From positions 60,555-124,554 of the forward strand of contig NZ_BAFE01000007.1 in the NCBI RefSeq assembly GCF_000247995.1: a DNA stretch of 64,000 bases, in the 5' to 3' direction. Position numbers and translations under genes: made by a program. Shown here one piece after another: positions 52,320-62,717 of the stretch. The number at the start of each line of letters is the position of its first letter. Position 1 is the stretch's first letter. The DNA is from Mobilicoccus pelagius NBRC 104925. Lineage in GTDB: Bacteria > Actinomycetota > Actinomycetes > Actinomycetales > Dermatophilaceae. A model generated the notes under the pieces. It saw only the letters and a list, made by a program, of their open reading frames with translations, was not told where the DNA came from and did not search any database.

Positions 52320-53168
52320 TCACCGGTTGACCGCCGCGTAGTACTCGGCGAGGAACTCCAGCATGATCCGGTTGAACGCCTCGGGATCGTCCTGGTTGGC
52401 GTTGTGCGCGGCGTCGGGAACGACCTCGTACCGGCAGAGCGGATCGCGCTCGGCCCACACGGGTGCGGTGCGCGCGATGTTGCCGGTCCGGTCCTCCGCA
52501 CCGTGCACGAGCAACAGGGGCGCCTCGATCCGGTAGCCCGGCTCGGGCCGGACCGCCGTACGGGCCACCGCGCGCCAGACCTCGACGAACTCCCGTCTCG
52601 ACATTCCCTCCAGCACCTCCGCGACGTACGCGCGCACCTCGGGCCGGAGCGCCGTCGACGTCACCACCATCCGCTTGAGGTGACCCCACGGCCAGGCCGC
52701 CAACCACCACGGGGAGGTCCACAACCACCACCGTTCCCCGCGCGAGATCGGCAGGGTGGTGCACGTGGAGCCGATGACGATCAGAGCCGCCACCCGGTCC
52801 GGCGAACGACGCACGAGGTGCTGCGCGACGTAGCCGCCCATCGACTGCCCGCCGACGCAGACACGGCCCGAGACGCCCAGCTCGTCGAGGATCGCGAGAA
52901 GGTCGTCGGTCATGTCCGAGATGTGCAGCGGAAGCCGACCGATCGGCCGCGACCGCCCGTGACCACGCACGTCCCACGTCACCACCCGGTAGCCCGCCTG
53001 CACGAGCGGGGTGAGCTGCGCGTCGAACATCCGGTGATCCATCGTCGCCCCGTGCGTGAGGGCCACGACCGGACCCTCCTTCGGGCCGCAGACCCAGGCG
53101 TGAACCGTGGTCCCCGCGCGGGGGACGACCATCTCTGTCCGCGACGGCAGTGCCGAGGCCCGATCCAT
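52320..53168 (-). CDS. Alpha/beta hydrolase
   Basis: 282 residues. The Ser nucleophile lies in VGGQSMGGYVAQ (near residue 99), the acid in LLVHGAEDRTGN (near 224) and the His in VPDAAHNANQDDP (near 256). LTHGATMDHRMF forms the oxyanion loop. A Trp-rich cap (WWLWTSPWWLAAWPWG, near 140) suggests a hydrophobic substrate pocket. No signal peptide. Substrate is not identifiable. A single-gene unit downstream of the DUF1023 gene. Confidence 0.82.
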   Translation of the reverse strand: MDRASALPSRTEMVVPRAGTTVHAWVCGPKEGPVVALTHGATMDHRMFDAQLTPLVQAGYRVVTWDVRGHGRSRPIGRLPLHISDMTDDLLAILDELGVSGRVCVGGQSMGGYVAQHLVRRSPDRVAALIVIGSTCTTLPISRGERWWLWTSPWWLAAWPWGHLKRMVVTSTALRPEVRAYVAEVLEGMSRREFVEVWRAVARTAVRPEPGYRIEAPLLLVHGAEDRTGNIARTAPVWAERDPLCRYEVVPDAAHNANQDDPEAFNRIMLEFLAEYYAAVNR

Positions 53169-53337
53169 GCCCTCGACGATGACCCGGGCGATCGGATCGG
53201 TCAACCGGTTCGTGCGCGGCGGCCGCGTCGTGCCCCGGGTTCCCGGGCCCGTCAGGGCGCCGCCCGCGACGACACCGGGCCGGTCCGCCGATGCGGCACG
53301 ACGATCCACGACCGCCGGCCGTGGTGGGTTCGACGGC

Positions 53338-55227
53338 TCAGCGGCGGAACGGGACGAGGTCGGGCGGTGGGGTGATCTCGCGCGGATCCTCGCCCTGGAC
53401 GACGGCGACGATGCGACGGAAGGACGTCGTTCCCGGTTCGACGCAGTCGGCGTGGCCACGCGGTCCGACGAGGACCTCGCCCCGGCGACGATCGTCGCGG
53501 TCGGTCTCCCACACGCCCGTGTCGAGCTCGACGATGCCCGGCAACGTCATCGGATCCGCGCCGAGGATCTTCTCCCCCGCCCGCTCCGCCACGGTGCGGG
53601 CCGGAGCGAACGGCACCGACGACAGCGACGACAACGCCGCGTCCCCCCTGCGCCACAGACGGATGAGGTCCCCCGGCGCGGTGAGCGCGTACCGCGTGAC
53701 GCGACGCGCCCGGCCGAGGGCATCGTGATCTGGATAGTCCGCGACCGAGCGCACGCCCGGGCCGATCCCCGGCACCCCGGCATGGACGACCCGGTCGACA
53801 CGCAGCCCCAGCGCCTCCGCCGCACCGACGATCGTGCCGCCGTAGGAATGACCGACGACGGTGATCGGCACCCCGTCGGGCACGTCGAGCCCTTCGACGC
53901 AGTCCCGCAACGGCGCCGCCGCCGCGCGGGCGAACCGACCGAACGGCGACTGCGTCCCGATCGCCGACGGGAACCGCGCACCCATCCACGTGACCACCGC
54001 GGTGCGCCCGGTCGGGTCGGCACGAAAGAGGGCGCGGACGATGTTCGTCGGCCACCCGAACTGCCGCACCGTCGTCCCCGTGCCACCGACGTAGACGGCC
54101 ACCTGCTCCGTCTCGGCGTCGAGGGTCCCCCACAGCTCGACGACGCGCCCGTCGGGATGGAACGCGACGACCTGCCGATGACCCCACCGGCCCCGCCCCT
54201 GGGAGACGCGGTCGTGGAGGAGGCGTCGGGTGAGCTCGACGAGGGCCCGCAGGTCGGCCCGGCGCGCCGTCGCCCGGTCGACGTCGACGGTGGCGATCGC
54301 GGTGGCGGCGTCGTTCGCGAGCCACGCGTCGAGCACCCGGCCCGTCACCGCACGCCACGGCGAACGCGCGTCGCGGTCGTGTTCGACGGCGATCTCGCGC
54401 GCGAGTTCGCGGTCGCGGGCCCGCATGCGGCGCAGCTCCGACCGCATGACGAGCCGATTGGCCTCGCACCGCGCCCACACGGGCACCCCGTCGAGGCCGC
54501 CGAGGGCACGAGGGTGGGTGAGCGCGGCCCGCCGCACGGCGTCCGCACCCGCGTTCGTACATGCCCGCCGCACCCGGTCGACGCGGAGCAGCGACCCCGC
54601 CGCGACGACGACGGCGGGATCGTCGTCCGCGTCACCGAGTGCCGGTGCGAGCCAGGCGGGCCCGGTCGCGTCGTGGGGATCGGTGACGGCGGCGAGGAGA
54701 CGCGGGTCCCGCGCGAGAGCCGCCCGCGCCTCGGTCGCGGGGAGTGCCTCGAGGTCGGCCCGGCCGCGCGGCCGCTCCCCCGCCGTCGCCCACGGGGTGC
54801 GGGCGAGGAGGTTCCCGAGCGTCGGCAAAGCCCGCCCGGCCGCCTCGACCGCACGACGACAGTCGCCGTCGGCGTCCGCGAGAACGTTTGTGCACGAACG
54901 GATCTCGCGCAGCGACGTCGGGTGATGGCGGAGGACGTCACGCAGTCGCGTCCCGTGTACGTCGAGCGCGGACGCGAGGGCGTCGAGCGCGTTCCGGACG
55001 TCGCGGATGGCCGTGACGAGGTCTCCTGCAGCCGCCTCGTTCATCCCCGTGCGCGCGAGGACGGCCTCGACCCGCGGCAGATGATCGTCGAGCTGTCGCA
55101 TGGCGTGCCGCAGCGGCTCGGCGTCCTCGAGCATCCACGGATGGACGAACGGTCGCCACACCGACGACGCCGTGACGGCGACCGCCGACCGCGCCGACTC
55201 CGCGACGTCCTTCGCCCGCCGCGTCAC
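53338..55227 (-). CDS. DUF1023-type alpha/beta hydrolase with long N-terminal region
   Basis: 629 residues. The C-terminal half is a DUF1023 alpha/beta hydrolase with nucleophile elbow VVGHSYGGTIVG (near residue 480) and the family lead YVGGTGTTVRQFGWP. The N-terminal region is helical, with several Arg/Asp-rich segments that resemble the WXG-like N-termini of related surface or secretion-linked hydrolases. There is no signal peptide. The GTG start overlaps the stop of the small upstream gene (GTGA), so the two form a pair. Substrate and export route are unknown. Confidence 0.75.
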   Translation of the reverse strand: MTRRAKDVAESARSAVAVTASSVWRPFVHPWMLEDAEPLRHAMRQLDDHLPRVEAVLARTGMNEAAAGDLVTAIRDVRNALDALASALDVHGTRLRDVLRHHPTSLREIRSCTNVLADADGDCRRAVEAAGRALPTLGNLLARTPWATAGERPRGRADLEALPATEARAALARDPRLLAAVTDPHDATGPAWLAPALGDADDDPAVVVAAGSLLRVDRVRRACTNAGADAVRRAALTHPRALGGLDGVPVWARCEANRLVMRSELRRMRARDRELAREIAVEHDRDARSPWRAVTGRVLDAWLANDAATAIATVDVDRATARRADLRALVELTRRLLHDRVSQGRGRWGHRQVVAFHPDGRVVELWGTLDAETEQVAVYVGGTGTTVRQFGWPTNIVRALFRADPTGRTAVVTWMGARFPSAIGTQSPFGRFARAAAAPLRDCVEGLDVPDGVPITVVGHSYGGTIVGAAEALGLRVDRVVHAGVPGIGPGVRSVADYPDHDALGRARRVTRYALTAPGDLIRLWRRGDAALSSLSSVPFAPARTVAERAGEKILGADPMTLPGIVELDTGVWETDRDDRRRGEVLVGPRGHADCVEPGTTSFRRIVAVVQGEDPREITPPPDLVPFRR

Positions 55228-55649
55228 GACACACCGCCGTCGGCAGGCCCCGGAGCCCCGCCCGATCCGTCGGGAGAGGCATCGCCGGACGCGTCGACAC
55301 GGGTGACGTCGGGCGTCGCGAAGCGCACGTCGCGGCGCGCGCCTGCGGACGCGTCGAGCGCCGAACGGTCGACCGGTTCGTCACCCATGGGACCGGGCAC
55401 GCCCCCCGATCCAGGGACGCCCACTGCCCCACCCTGATCGCTGGATTCCGTTTCCGGAGAGCAGGATTCGACGACGACCGCGAGGTCTCCGAGAAGGGTT
55501 CCCATCGCCGTGGCGACGTCGAACCCGACGTCGGCGACCGCCGATCCGGGCAGGTGGTCGACGGCGTGCTGAATCGCCGCGGGCACGCCCCACCCGCCGG
55601 CGAGATCGTCGAGTTCCCTCGCCGTCCAGGCGCGGTCGTCGGCATCCAT
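55224..55649 (-). CDS. Hypothetical protein paired with the DUF1023 hydrolase
   Basis: 141 residues. A small helical N-terminal part (about 1-65: TARELDDLAGGWGVPAAIQHAVDHL, then GFDVATAMGTLLGDLAVVVE) is followed by a disordered Gly/Asp/Ser/Pro-rich tail. No family is recognised. Coupling to the DUF1023 gene by a 4-bp overlap suggests a partner or chaperone, possibly with a WXG100-like logic; that is inference. It begins 6 nt past the ligA stop. Confidence 0.6.
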   Translation of the reverse strand: MDADDRAWTARELDDLAGGWGVPAAIQHAVDHLPGSAVADVGFDVATAMGTLLGDLAVVVESCSPETESSDQGGAVGVPGSGGVPGPMGDEPVDRSALDASAGARRDVRFATPDVTRVDASGDASPDGSGGAPGPADGGVS

Positions 55650-55655
55650 GCGGCG

Positions 55656-58187
<2,532 letters not shown>

Positions 58188-58232
58188 CTACCCTGCTCTG
58201 GGGCGTCCGGGGGGATACCGAGGAGGCAGACC

Positions 58233-58754
58233 ATGGTCGAACGGTTCGCGGGGTGGCCCGTCGAGCTGATCTTCGGCGCGCTCTTCGTCATCGCGATGCT
58301 CCGGGGCCAGCTCGTGTACTGGCTCGCCCGCTCCATCACGACGGTGAGCCTCCACGGCGCCCGGACCGGCCGCCGCGCCCGCCTCGCAGCGTGGCTCGAC
58401 GAGTCGGGCGTCGACCACGGTGCTCGCCTCATCCGCCGCATCGGACTCGTCGCCGTCCCCCTCTGCTACGTCACCGTCGGGCTCCAGAGCGCCGTCATGG
58501 CCGCCGCCGGTATCCTCCGCATCGAAGCGTGGAAGTACACCCTCGCCACCGTCCCCGGCGCCCTCGCCTGGGCCGCGATCTACTCGACGATCGGCTGGGC
58601 CCTCTGGGAGGCGGCGCTCCTCGCCGTCGCCGGACCCCCCTGGGGCATCGCCCTCCTCGTCGCGATCCTCGCGCTCGCCGTCGTCCTCGTCCGCCGTGCC
58701 CGGCGCCGCCCCAGCACCTCGGGAGACACCACCCCCGACGCCGAGGCCGCCTGA
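58233..58754 (+). CDS. Small integral membrane protein, weakly DedA-like
   Basis: 173 residues with about four to five membrane segments (VELIFGALFVIAMLRGQLVYWLA; IGLVAVPLCYVTVGLQSAVMAAAG; YTLATVPGALAWAAIYSTIGWALW; GIALLVAILALAVVLV). The order of a helical re-entrant region followed by WKYTLATVPGALAWA resembles the second half of DedA proteins, but the DedA Arg/Pro signature is not clear. The ATG follows GAGGAGG. It ends in a polar tail. Function unknown. Confidence 0.7.
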   Translation: MVERFAGWPVELIFGALFVIAMLRGQLVYWLARSITTVSLHGARTGRRARLAAWLDESGVDHGARLIRRIGLVAVPLCYVTVGLQSAVMAAAGILRIEAWKYTLATVPGALAWAAIYSTIGWALWEAALLAVAGPPWGIALLVAILALAVVLVRRARRRPSTSGDTTPDAEAA

Positions 58755-59052
58755 GCGAGCCGATACCGCCGTCCGAACGCGCCACCGCCCCACCGTCGCC
58801 TCGCCGCACGCGGCACCGCCTGGTCTGGGCGTGGGGCCGCGGCCTCGTCACGCCCTCGGAACGGACCCGATCCCCCCACCTCGGACGCCCGCGGCACGAC
58901 GCCGCAGGTGAGGGCGTCGACGCCACTCGGCCCCTCTCGTCGACACCGTTCCGAGGGCGGAACACCCGCTCGACACCCCGCCGATGGGACCCGAGGACGC
59001 ATCCCCGCCCCGCGAGGTCGGCCGCGGACGGCCGATCGGGGAGGATGGCCCG

Positions 59053-60717
59053 GTGAGTGCCACGATCCATGCCCGCGGCCTGGCGGCCGGCCACGGCGAC
59101 CGCGTCCTGTTCTCCGGTCTCGACCTCGTCGTCGCGCCCGGCGACGTCGTCGGGCTCGTCGGCCCCAACGGGGCGGGCAAGTCGACGCTGCTGCGCCTGC
59201 TGGCCGGGGTGCGCCGCCCCGGGGCCGGTGAGGTCGTCGTCTCCCCCGCCGACGCGCGACTCGGGTTCCTCACGCAGGAGCCCGACGCCCGCCCCGGCGA
59301 GAGGATCCGCGACGCCCTCGCCCGCCGCACCGGCGTGACCGACGCGACCGCGGCGATGGACGCCGCCGCGCAGGCCCTCGGCGACCCGGGCGCGGGCGAC
59401 GCCGAGAACGACACGTACGCCGCGACGCTCGAGGCCTGGCTCGCGCTCGGCGGGGCCGACCTCGACGAGCGGATGGAGGCCGTCGCCGACGACCTCGGCC
59501 TCGACGTCGACCTCGACCGGCCGGTCGCGTCCCTGTCGGGCGGGCAGGCCGCCCGGGTGGGACTCGCGGCGCTGCTGCTCTCGCGCTACGACGCCTACCT
59601 GCTCGACGAGCCCACGAACGACCTCGACATCGCGGGCCTCGCGCGGCTCGAGGAGTTCGTGCTGGGACTTGACGCGCCCGTCGTCCTCGTGAGCCACGAC
59701 CGCGAGTTCCTCTCGCGCACGGCGACGTCCGTCGTCGAGATCGACCGGTCGCTGCAACAGGTCACCGTCTACGGCGGCGGATACGACGCCTATCTGGAGG
59801 AACGCTCGATCCGCCGGCGGCACGCCCGCGAGGCGTACGAGGACTACGCGCAACGCCGCTCCGAGCTCGAGGTCCGCGCCCGCATGCAGCGGGCGTGGAT
59901 GGACAAGGGCACGAAGAACGCCGTCCGCAAGGCCAAGGGCCGGGGCCGGGAGGCCGACAAGAACATCCGCGCCCACGCCAAGGCGACGAGCGAGAAGCAG
60001 GCCGCCAAGGCCCGCCAGACCGACCGGATGATCGAGCGCCTCGACGTCGTCGAGGAGCCGCGCAAGGAGTGGGTGCTGCAGTTCTCGATCGCCTCGGCGC
60101 CGCGCTCCGGGGACGTCGTCGCGGTGACCCGTGGGGCGGTCGCGAGGCGGGGCGGGTTCACGCTCGGCCCGATCGACGTCGAGCTGCGCTACGGCGACCG
60201 GGTGGCCGTCACCGGCCCGAACGGGGCGGGTAAGTCGACCCTGCTCGCGCTGCTGCTCGGGCGGATCACCCCCGACGGGGGCACCGTGACGCCGGGGTCG
60301 CGCGTCGTCGTCGGCGAGGTCGACCAGGCGCGTGCCGCGTTCGAGGGCGAGGCGACGCTCGGGCGGCGGTTCGCGGACGAGGTGTCCGACTGGCCGGACG
60401 CCGACGTCCGCACGCTGCTCGCCAAGTTCGGCCTCAAATCCGATCACGTCAACCGGGCCGCCGACTCCCTCTCCCCCGGCGAGCGCACCCGCGCGGCCCT
60501 CGCGCTGCTGCAGGCGCGCGGCGTCAACCTGCTCGTCCTCGACGAACCGACCAATCACCTCGACCTGCCCGCGATCGAGCAGCTCGAGGAGGCGCTCGAC
60601 GCGTTCGACGGCACGATCCTGCTCGTCACGCACGACCGGCGGATGCTCGACTCGGTGCGCCTCACGCGGCGCTGGCACGTCGAGGACGGCGCGGTCACCG
60701 AGATCGACGCCGACTGA
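59053..60717 (+). CDS. ABC-F family ATPase (ribosome-associated type)
   Basis: 554 residues with two ABC domains and no membrane part. Walker A is GPNGAGKST in both (near residues 37 and 390). Signatures are LSGGQAARVGL (near 165) and LSPGERTRAAL (near 475). Walker B ends LLDEPTNDLD and VLDEPTNHLD. A basic linker (about 255-325, rich in Arg, Lys and Glu) joins the domains. ABC-F proteins act on the ribosome in translation regulation or antibiotic protection; it is not EttA by its N-terminus. Which role applies is undecided. Confidence 0.92.
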   Translation: MSATIHARGLAAGHGDRVLFSGLDLVVAPGDVVGLVGPNGAGKSTLLRLLAGVRRPGAGEVVVSPADARLGFLTQEPDARPGERIRDALARRTGVTDATAAMDAAAQALGDPGAGDAENDTYAATLEAWLALGGADLDERMEAVADDLGLDVDLDRPVASLSGGQAARVGLAALLLSRYDAYLLDEPTNDLDIAGLARLEEFVLGLDAPVVLVSHDREFLSRTATSVVEIDRSLQQVTVYGGGYDAYLEERSIRRRHAREAYEDYAQRRSELEVRARMQRAWMDKGTKNAVRKAKGRGREADKNIRAHAKATSEKQAAKARQTDRMIERLDVVEEPRKEWVLQFSIASAPRSGDVVAVTRGAVARRGGFTLGPIDVELRYGDRVAVTGPNGAGKSTLLALLLGRITPDGGTVTPGSRVVVGEVDQARAAFEGEATLGRRFADEVSDWPDADVRTLLAKFGLKSDHVNRAADSLSPGERTRAALALLQARGVNLLVLDEPTNHLDLPAIEQLEEALDAFDGTILLVTHDRRMLDSVRLTRRWHVEDGAVTEIDAD

Positions 60718-60802
60718 CGCGCACCCGACGCCCCGCAGTGCCGGTCGGGCGCGAGGTGACGCAACGGCTCCCGACCGCCCGTCCCGGCGCCGGGGAGGGC
60801 GA

Positions 60803-61912
60803 TCAGGCGTCGGAGAGGCGGGCGATCGTCGCGGCCGCGCGGCGGACGGCGTGGACGGAGGAGTCGGGGACGATGTCGTCGAGGAAGGCGTACCGGCGAC
60901 GCACGGACGCCTCGTAGGCGGTGCGCGGCGGCGTCGACCGCACCGAGTGCCACCAGTCGGCGATGTCGCCCCAGCCCGGGGCGGCGAGCGAGCCGCCCAC
61001 GTGCTGCACGGCGAGGGAGGAGCACAGCGCGGCGAACGCGAGCCGGTCGGCGAGGGGCCAGGAGGCGAGGGTGCCGAGCGCCATCGCGGCACCGAACACG
61101 TCGCCGGCCCCGGTGGGGTCGACGGCCCGCACCCGCAGCGTGGGCACGGAGGCCTCCTCCCCCGTCGTCGAGTCGATTCCGAGGGCGCCGTACGGCCCGT
61201 TGGTGACGACCGCGAGGGGCACGTGGTCGGCGAGGGCGTAGAGGGCGTCCTGGGGCGTGTCGGTGCGCGTGTACGCCATCGCCTCACCGGCGTTCGGCAT
61301 GAACGCGTGGCAGTTGGTGAGCTCCTGGAGGATGCCTTGGGACCATTCCCCGCTCGGGTCCCAGCCCACGTCGGCGAAGAGCAGCGCGCCGTCGTCGCGG
61401 GCCATCTCGATCCACGTCGGGTCGTCGGTGCAGCCGCGCGGCTGGGCCTCGGCGAGGTCGAGGAGCACGGCGCGGGCCCGCGGTGGGCGCCCGATCATCG
61501 TCGTCGGGCACTCGGGGGCGTCGTGGCCGTGCGTGATCATGTTGCGGTCGCCGTCCACGGCGATCGACACCGTCACCGGCGAGTGCCAATCGGGATAGCG
61601 GCGGGAAGTGCGCAGGTCGATGCCCTCCTCGGCGAGGGTGCGATGGCAGAACTCGCCGTAGTCGTCGTCGCCGAACGCGGCGCCGAGCGAGGTGCGCATC
61701 CCGAGCCGGGCCGTCGCGACCGCGAGGTTGGCGATGCCGCCCGGGCAGCTGCCCATGCCGTCGGCCCAGATCTCGCGGCCCGCGGAGGGCATCTCGTCGA
61801 GGCCGGAGAAGACAATGTCGAGGAACACCATCCCCTGGAGGAACACGTCGAACTCGGGGGCGTCCGGCTCGTCGCGGAGCGAGGCGAGCGGGTCGAAGTC
61901 GTGGTGGGCCAT
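60803..61912 (-). CDS. PfkB-family carbohydrate kinase
   Basis: 369 residues of the ribokinase fold. The N-terminal glycine-rich region GSCPGGIANLAVATARLG (near residue 55) and the PfkB signature VDPTGAGDVFGAAMALG (catalytic Asp near 275) are intact. It phosphorylates a sugar, sugar acid or nucleoside; the substrate is not evident. ATG 61912 (MAHHDFDPLASL) has GAGGAGG 9 nt upstream. The same frame stays open upstream into an ISL3 transposase remnant, which is not part of this gene. Confidence 0.88.
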   Translation of the reverse strand: MAHHDFDPLASLRDEPDAPEFDVFLQGMVFLDIVFSGLDEMPSAGREIWADGMGSCPGGIANLAVATARLGMRTSLGAAFGDDDYGEFCHRTLAEEGIDLRTSRRYPDWHSPVTVSIAVDGDRNMITHGHDAPECPTTMIGRPPRARAVLLDLAEAQPRGCTDDPTWIEMARDDGALLFADVGWDPSGEWSQGILQELTNCHAFMPNAGEAMAYTRTDTPQDALYALADHVPLAVVTNGPYGALGIDSTTGEEASVPTLRVRAVDPTGAGDVFGAAMALGTLASWPLADRLAFAALCSSLAVQHVGGSLAAPGWGDIADWWHSVRSTPPRTAYEASVRRRYAFLDDIVPDSSVHAVRRAAATIARLSDA

Positions 61913-62014
61913 GCGGGACCTCCTCGGGTGGGGTGGTCCCATCGTGCCCCACGTGCACCGGCGCCCGCCGGACCCTCGTGGGAGAAGGCCCTCCGGCACG
62001 TCTCCGGGCAGCGC

Positions 62015-62145
62015 CGGAGCGCGGTCAGGTTCGCCGTAGGCGGGGATCGTCCGCTGGTAGACGCGCCCAAGGTGAACCTCGACGGCCATGTGACGCTTCT
62101 GTCGATCGGTGAGCGGGTCCACGCCCGGTGTGTAATGTCCGGCGG
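62015..62145 (-). pseudogene. Remnant of an ISL3-family transposase C-terminal region
   Basis: On the minus strand, RRTLHTG in one frame is followed after a frameshift by LTDRQKRH and then VEVHLGRVYQRTIPAYGEPDRA. These align with RRTLHTGADLLTDRQHERL and VECTWGIYQRMISAYRHPDRA of the intact transposase at 62718. About nine residues are missing in the middle. The DNA differs from the intact copy, so it comes from another, older ISL3 element inserted between the PfkB gene and the gene at 62232. Confidence 0.7.
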
Positions 62146-62231
62146 GGAGGGAGGGGGCACCCCTGTCGGTCGGTTGGCGGCCCTTGCTTCGGGGCGGGGT
62201 ATATCCTGTCCCCAGAATAGGAGACATCACG

Positions 62232-62612
62232 ATGCATGATTCTGATTCGGCCTGGAAGGAAGTCATCCTGCGAATCCTGCTGGAGGAGGCTTTCCAATTG
62301 CCAGGAACCCTGGAAAGCCCCTCCCCTGATGTCATCCCGTACCAGGTAGCAGAAGTTGACGGCACCCCCCCGCGGATGGTGGACATCGCTTTCAGGGTTG
62401 TGTCCCCTGATGGGACCGTCTTAGGTACGTGGGCCAAAAAGATGGAAGTCCCCCCCTCGCTGACTCGCCCAAATAGCGCTGCCGCCAGGTATCTAAAGCT
62501 CGCTTTCTGTGCAGGGATTATGGAGTGGTGGGAGACGACTGATAGGGGAGACGACCCGCTGTGTGGGATCGAGAGCATCGACTCTCCCTATAATCCGGCT
62601 CTTCACAGATGA
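62232..62612 (+). CDS. Unrecognised gene, 3' end replaced by the ISL3 insertion
   Basis: 126 residues as it stands, beginning MHDSDSAWKEVILRILLEEA after AATAGGAG (9 nt upstream). No family or motif is recognised. The composition is clearly less GC-rich and uses more A/T-ending codons than the rest of the window, suggesting recent transfer. The last few codons (from position 62597) and the stop lie within the IS left end, so the true C-terminus was lost. Segments such as VSPDGTVLGTWAKKMEVPP suggest a soluble protein. Confidence 0.65.
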   Translation: MHDSDSAWKEVILRILLEEAFQLPGTLESPSPDVIPYQVAEVDGTPPRMVDIAFRVVSPDGTVLGTWAKKMEVPPSLTRPNSAAARYLKLAFCAGIMEWWETTDRGDDPLCGIESIDSPYNPALHR

Positions 62613-62662
62613 GGGTGTAGCTGTGGTGCGACCTGGGGCGGCGCGTCGGTGTCGGGGTGAGG

Positions 62663-62717
62663 GTCGAGGTCTTCCGATGATGGGAGTTCTCACACAACCC
62701 GTCCGGAAGACCTCGAC
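62663..62717 (+). repeat. 14-bp inverted repeat directly before the transposase start
   Basis: GTCGAGGTCTTCCG (62663-62676) and CGGAAGACCTCGAC (62704-62717) are perfect complements with a 27-nt loop. The second arm ends at the base before the transposase GTG. In mRNA read from outside it would hide the translation start region, a known way for IS elements to limit transposition. Confidence 0.75.

Noticed and set aside
61913..62578. Extension of the PfkB kinase frame upstream to about 62578
   Set aside because: The upstream part matches an ISL3 transposase fragment and intergenic DNA. A strong ribosome-binding site marks ATG 61912, where kinase similarity starts.
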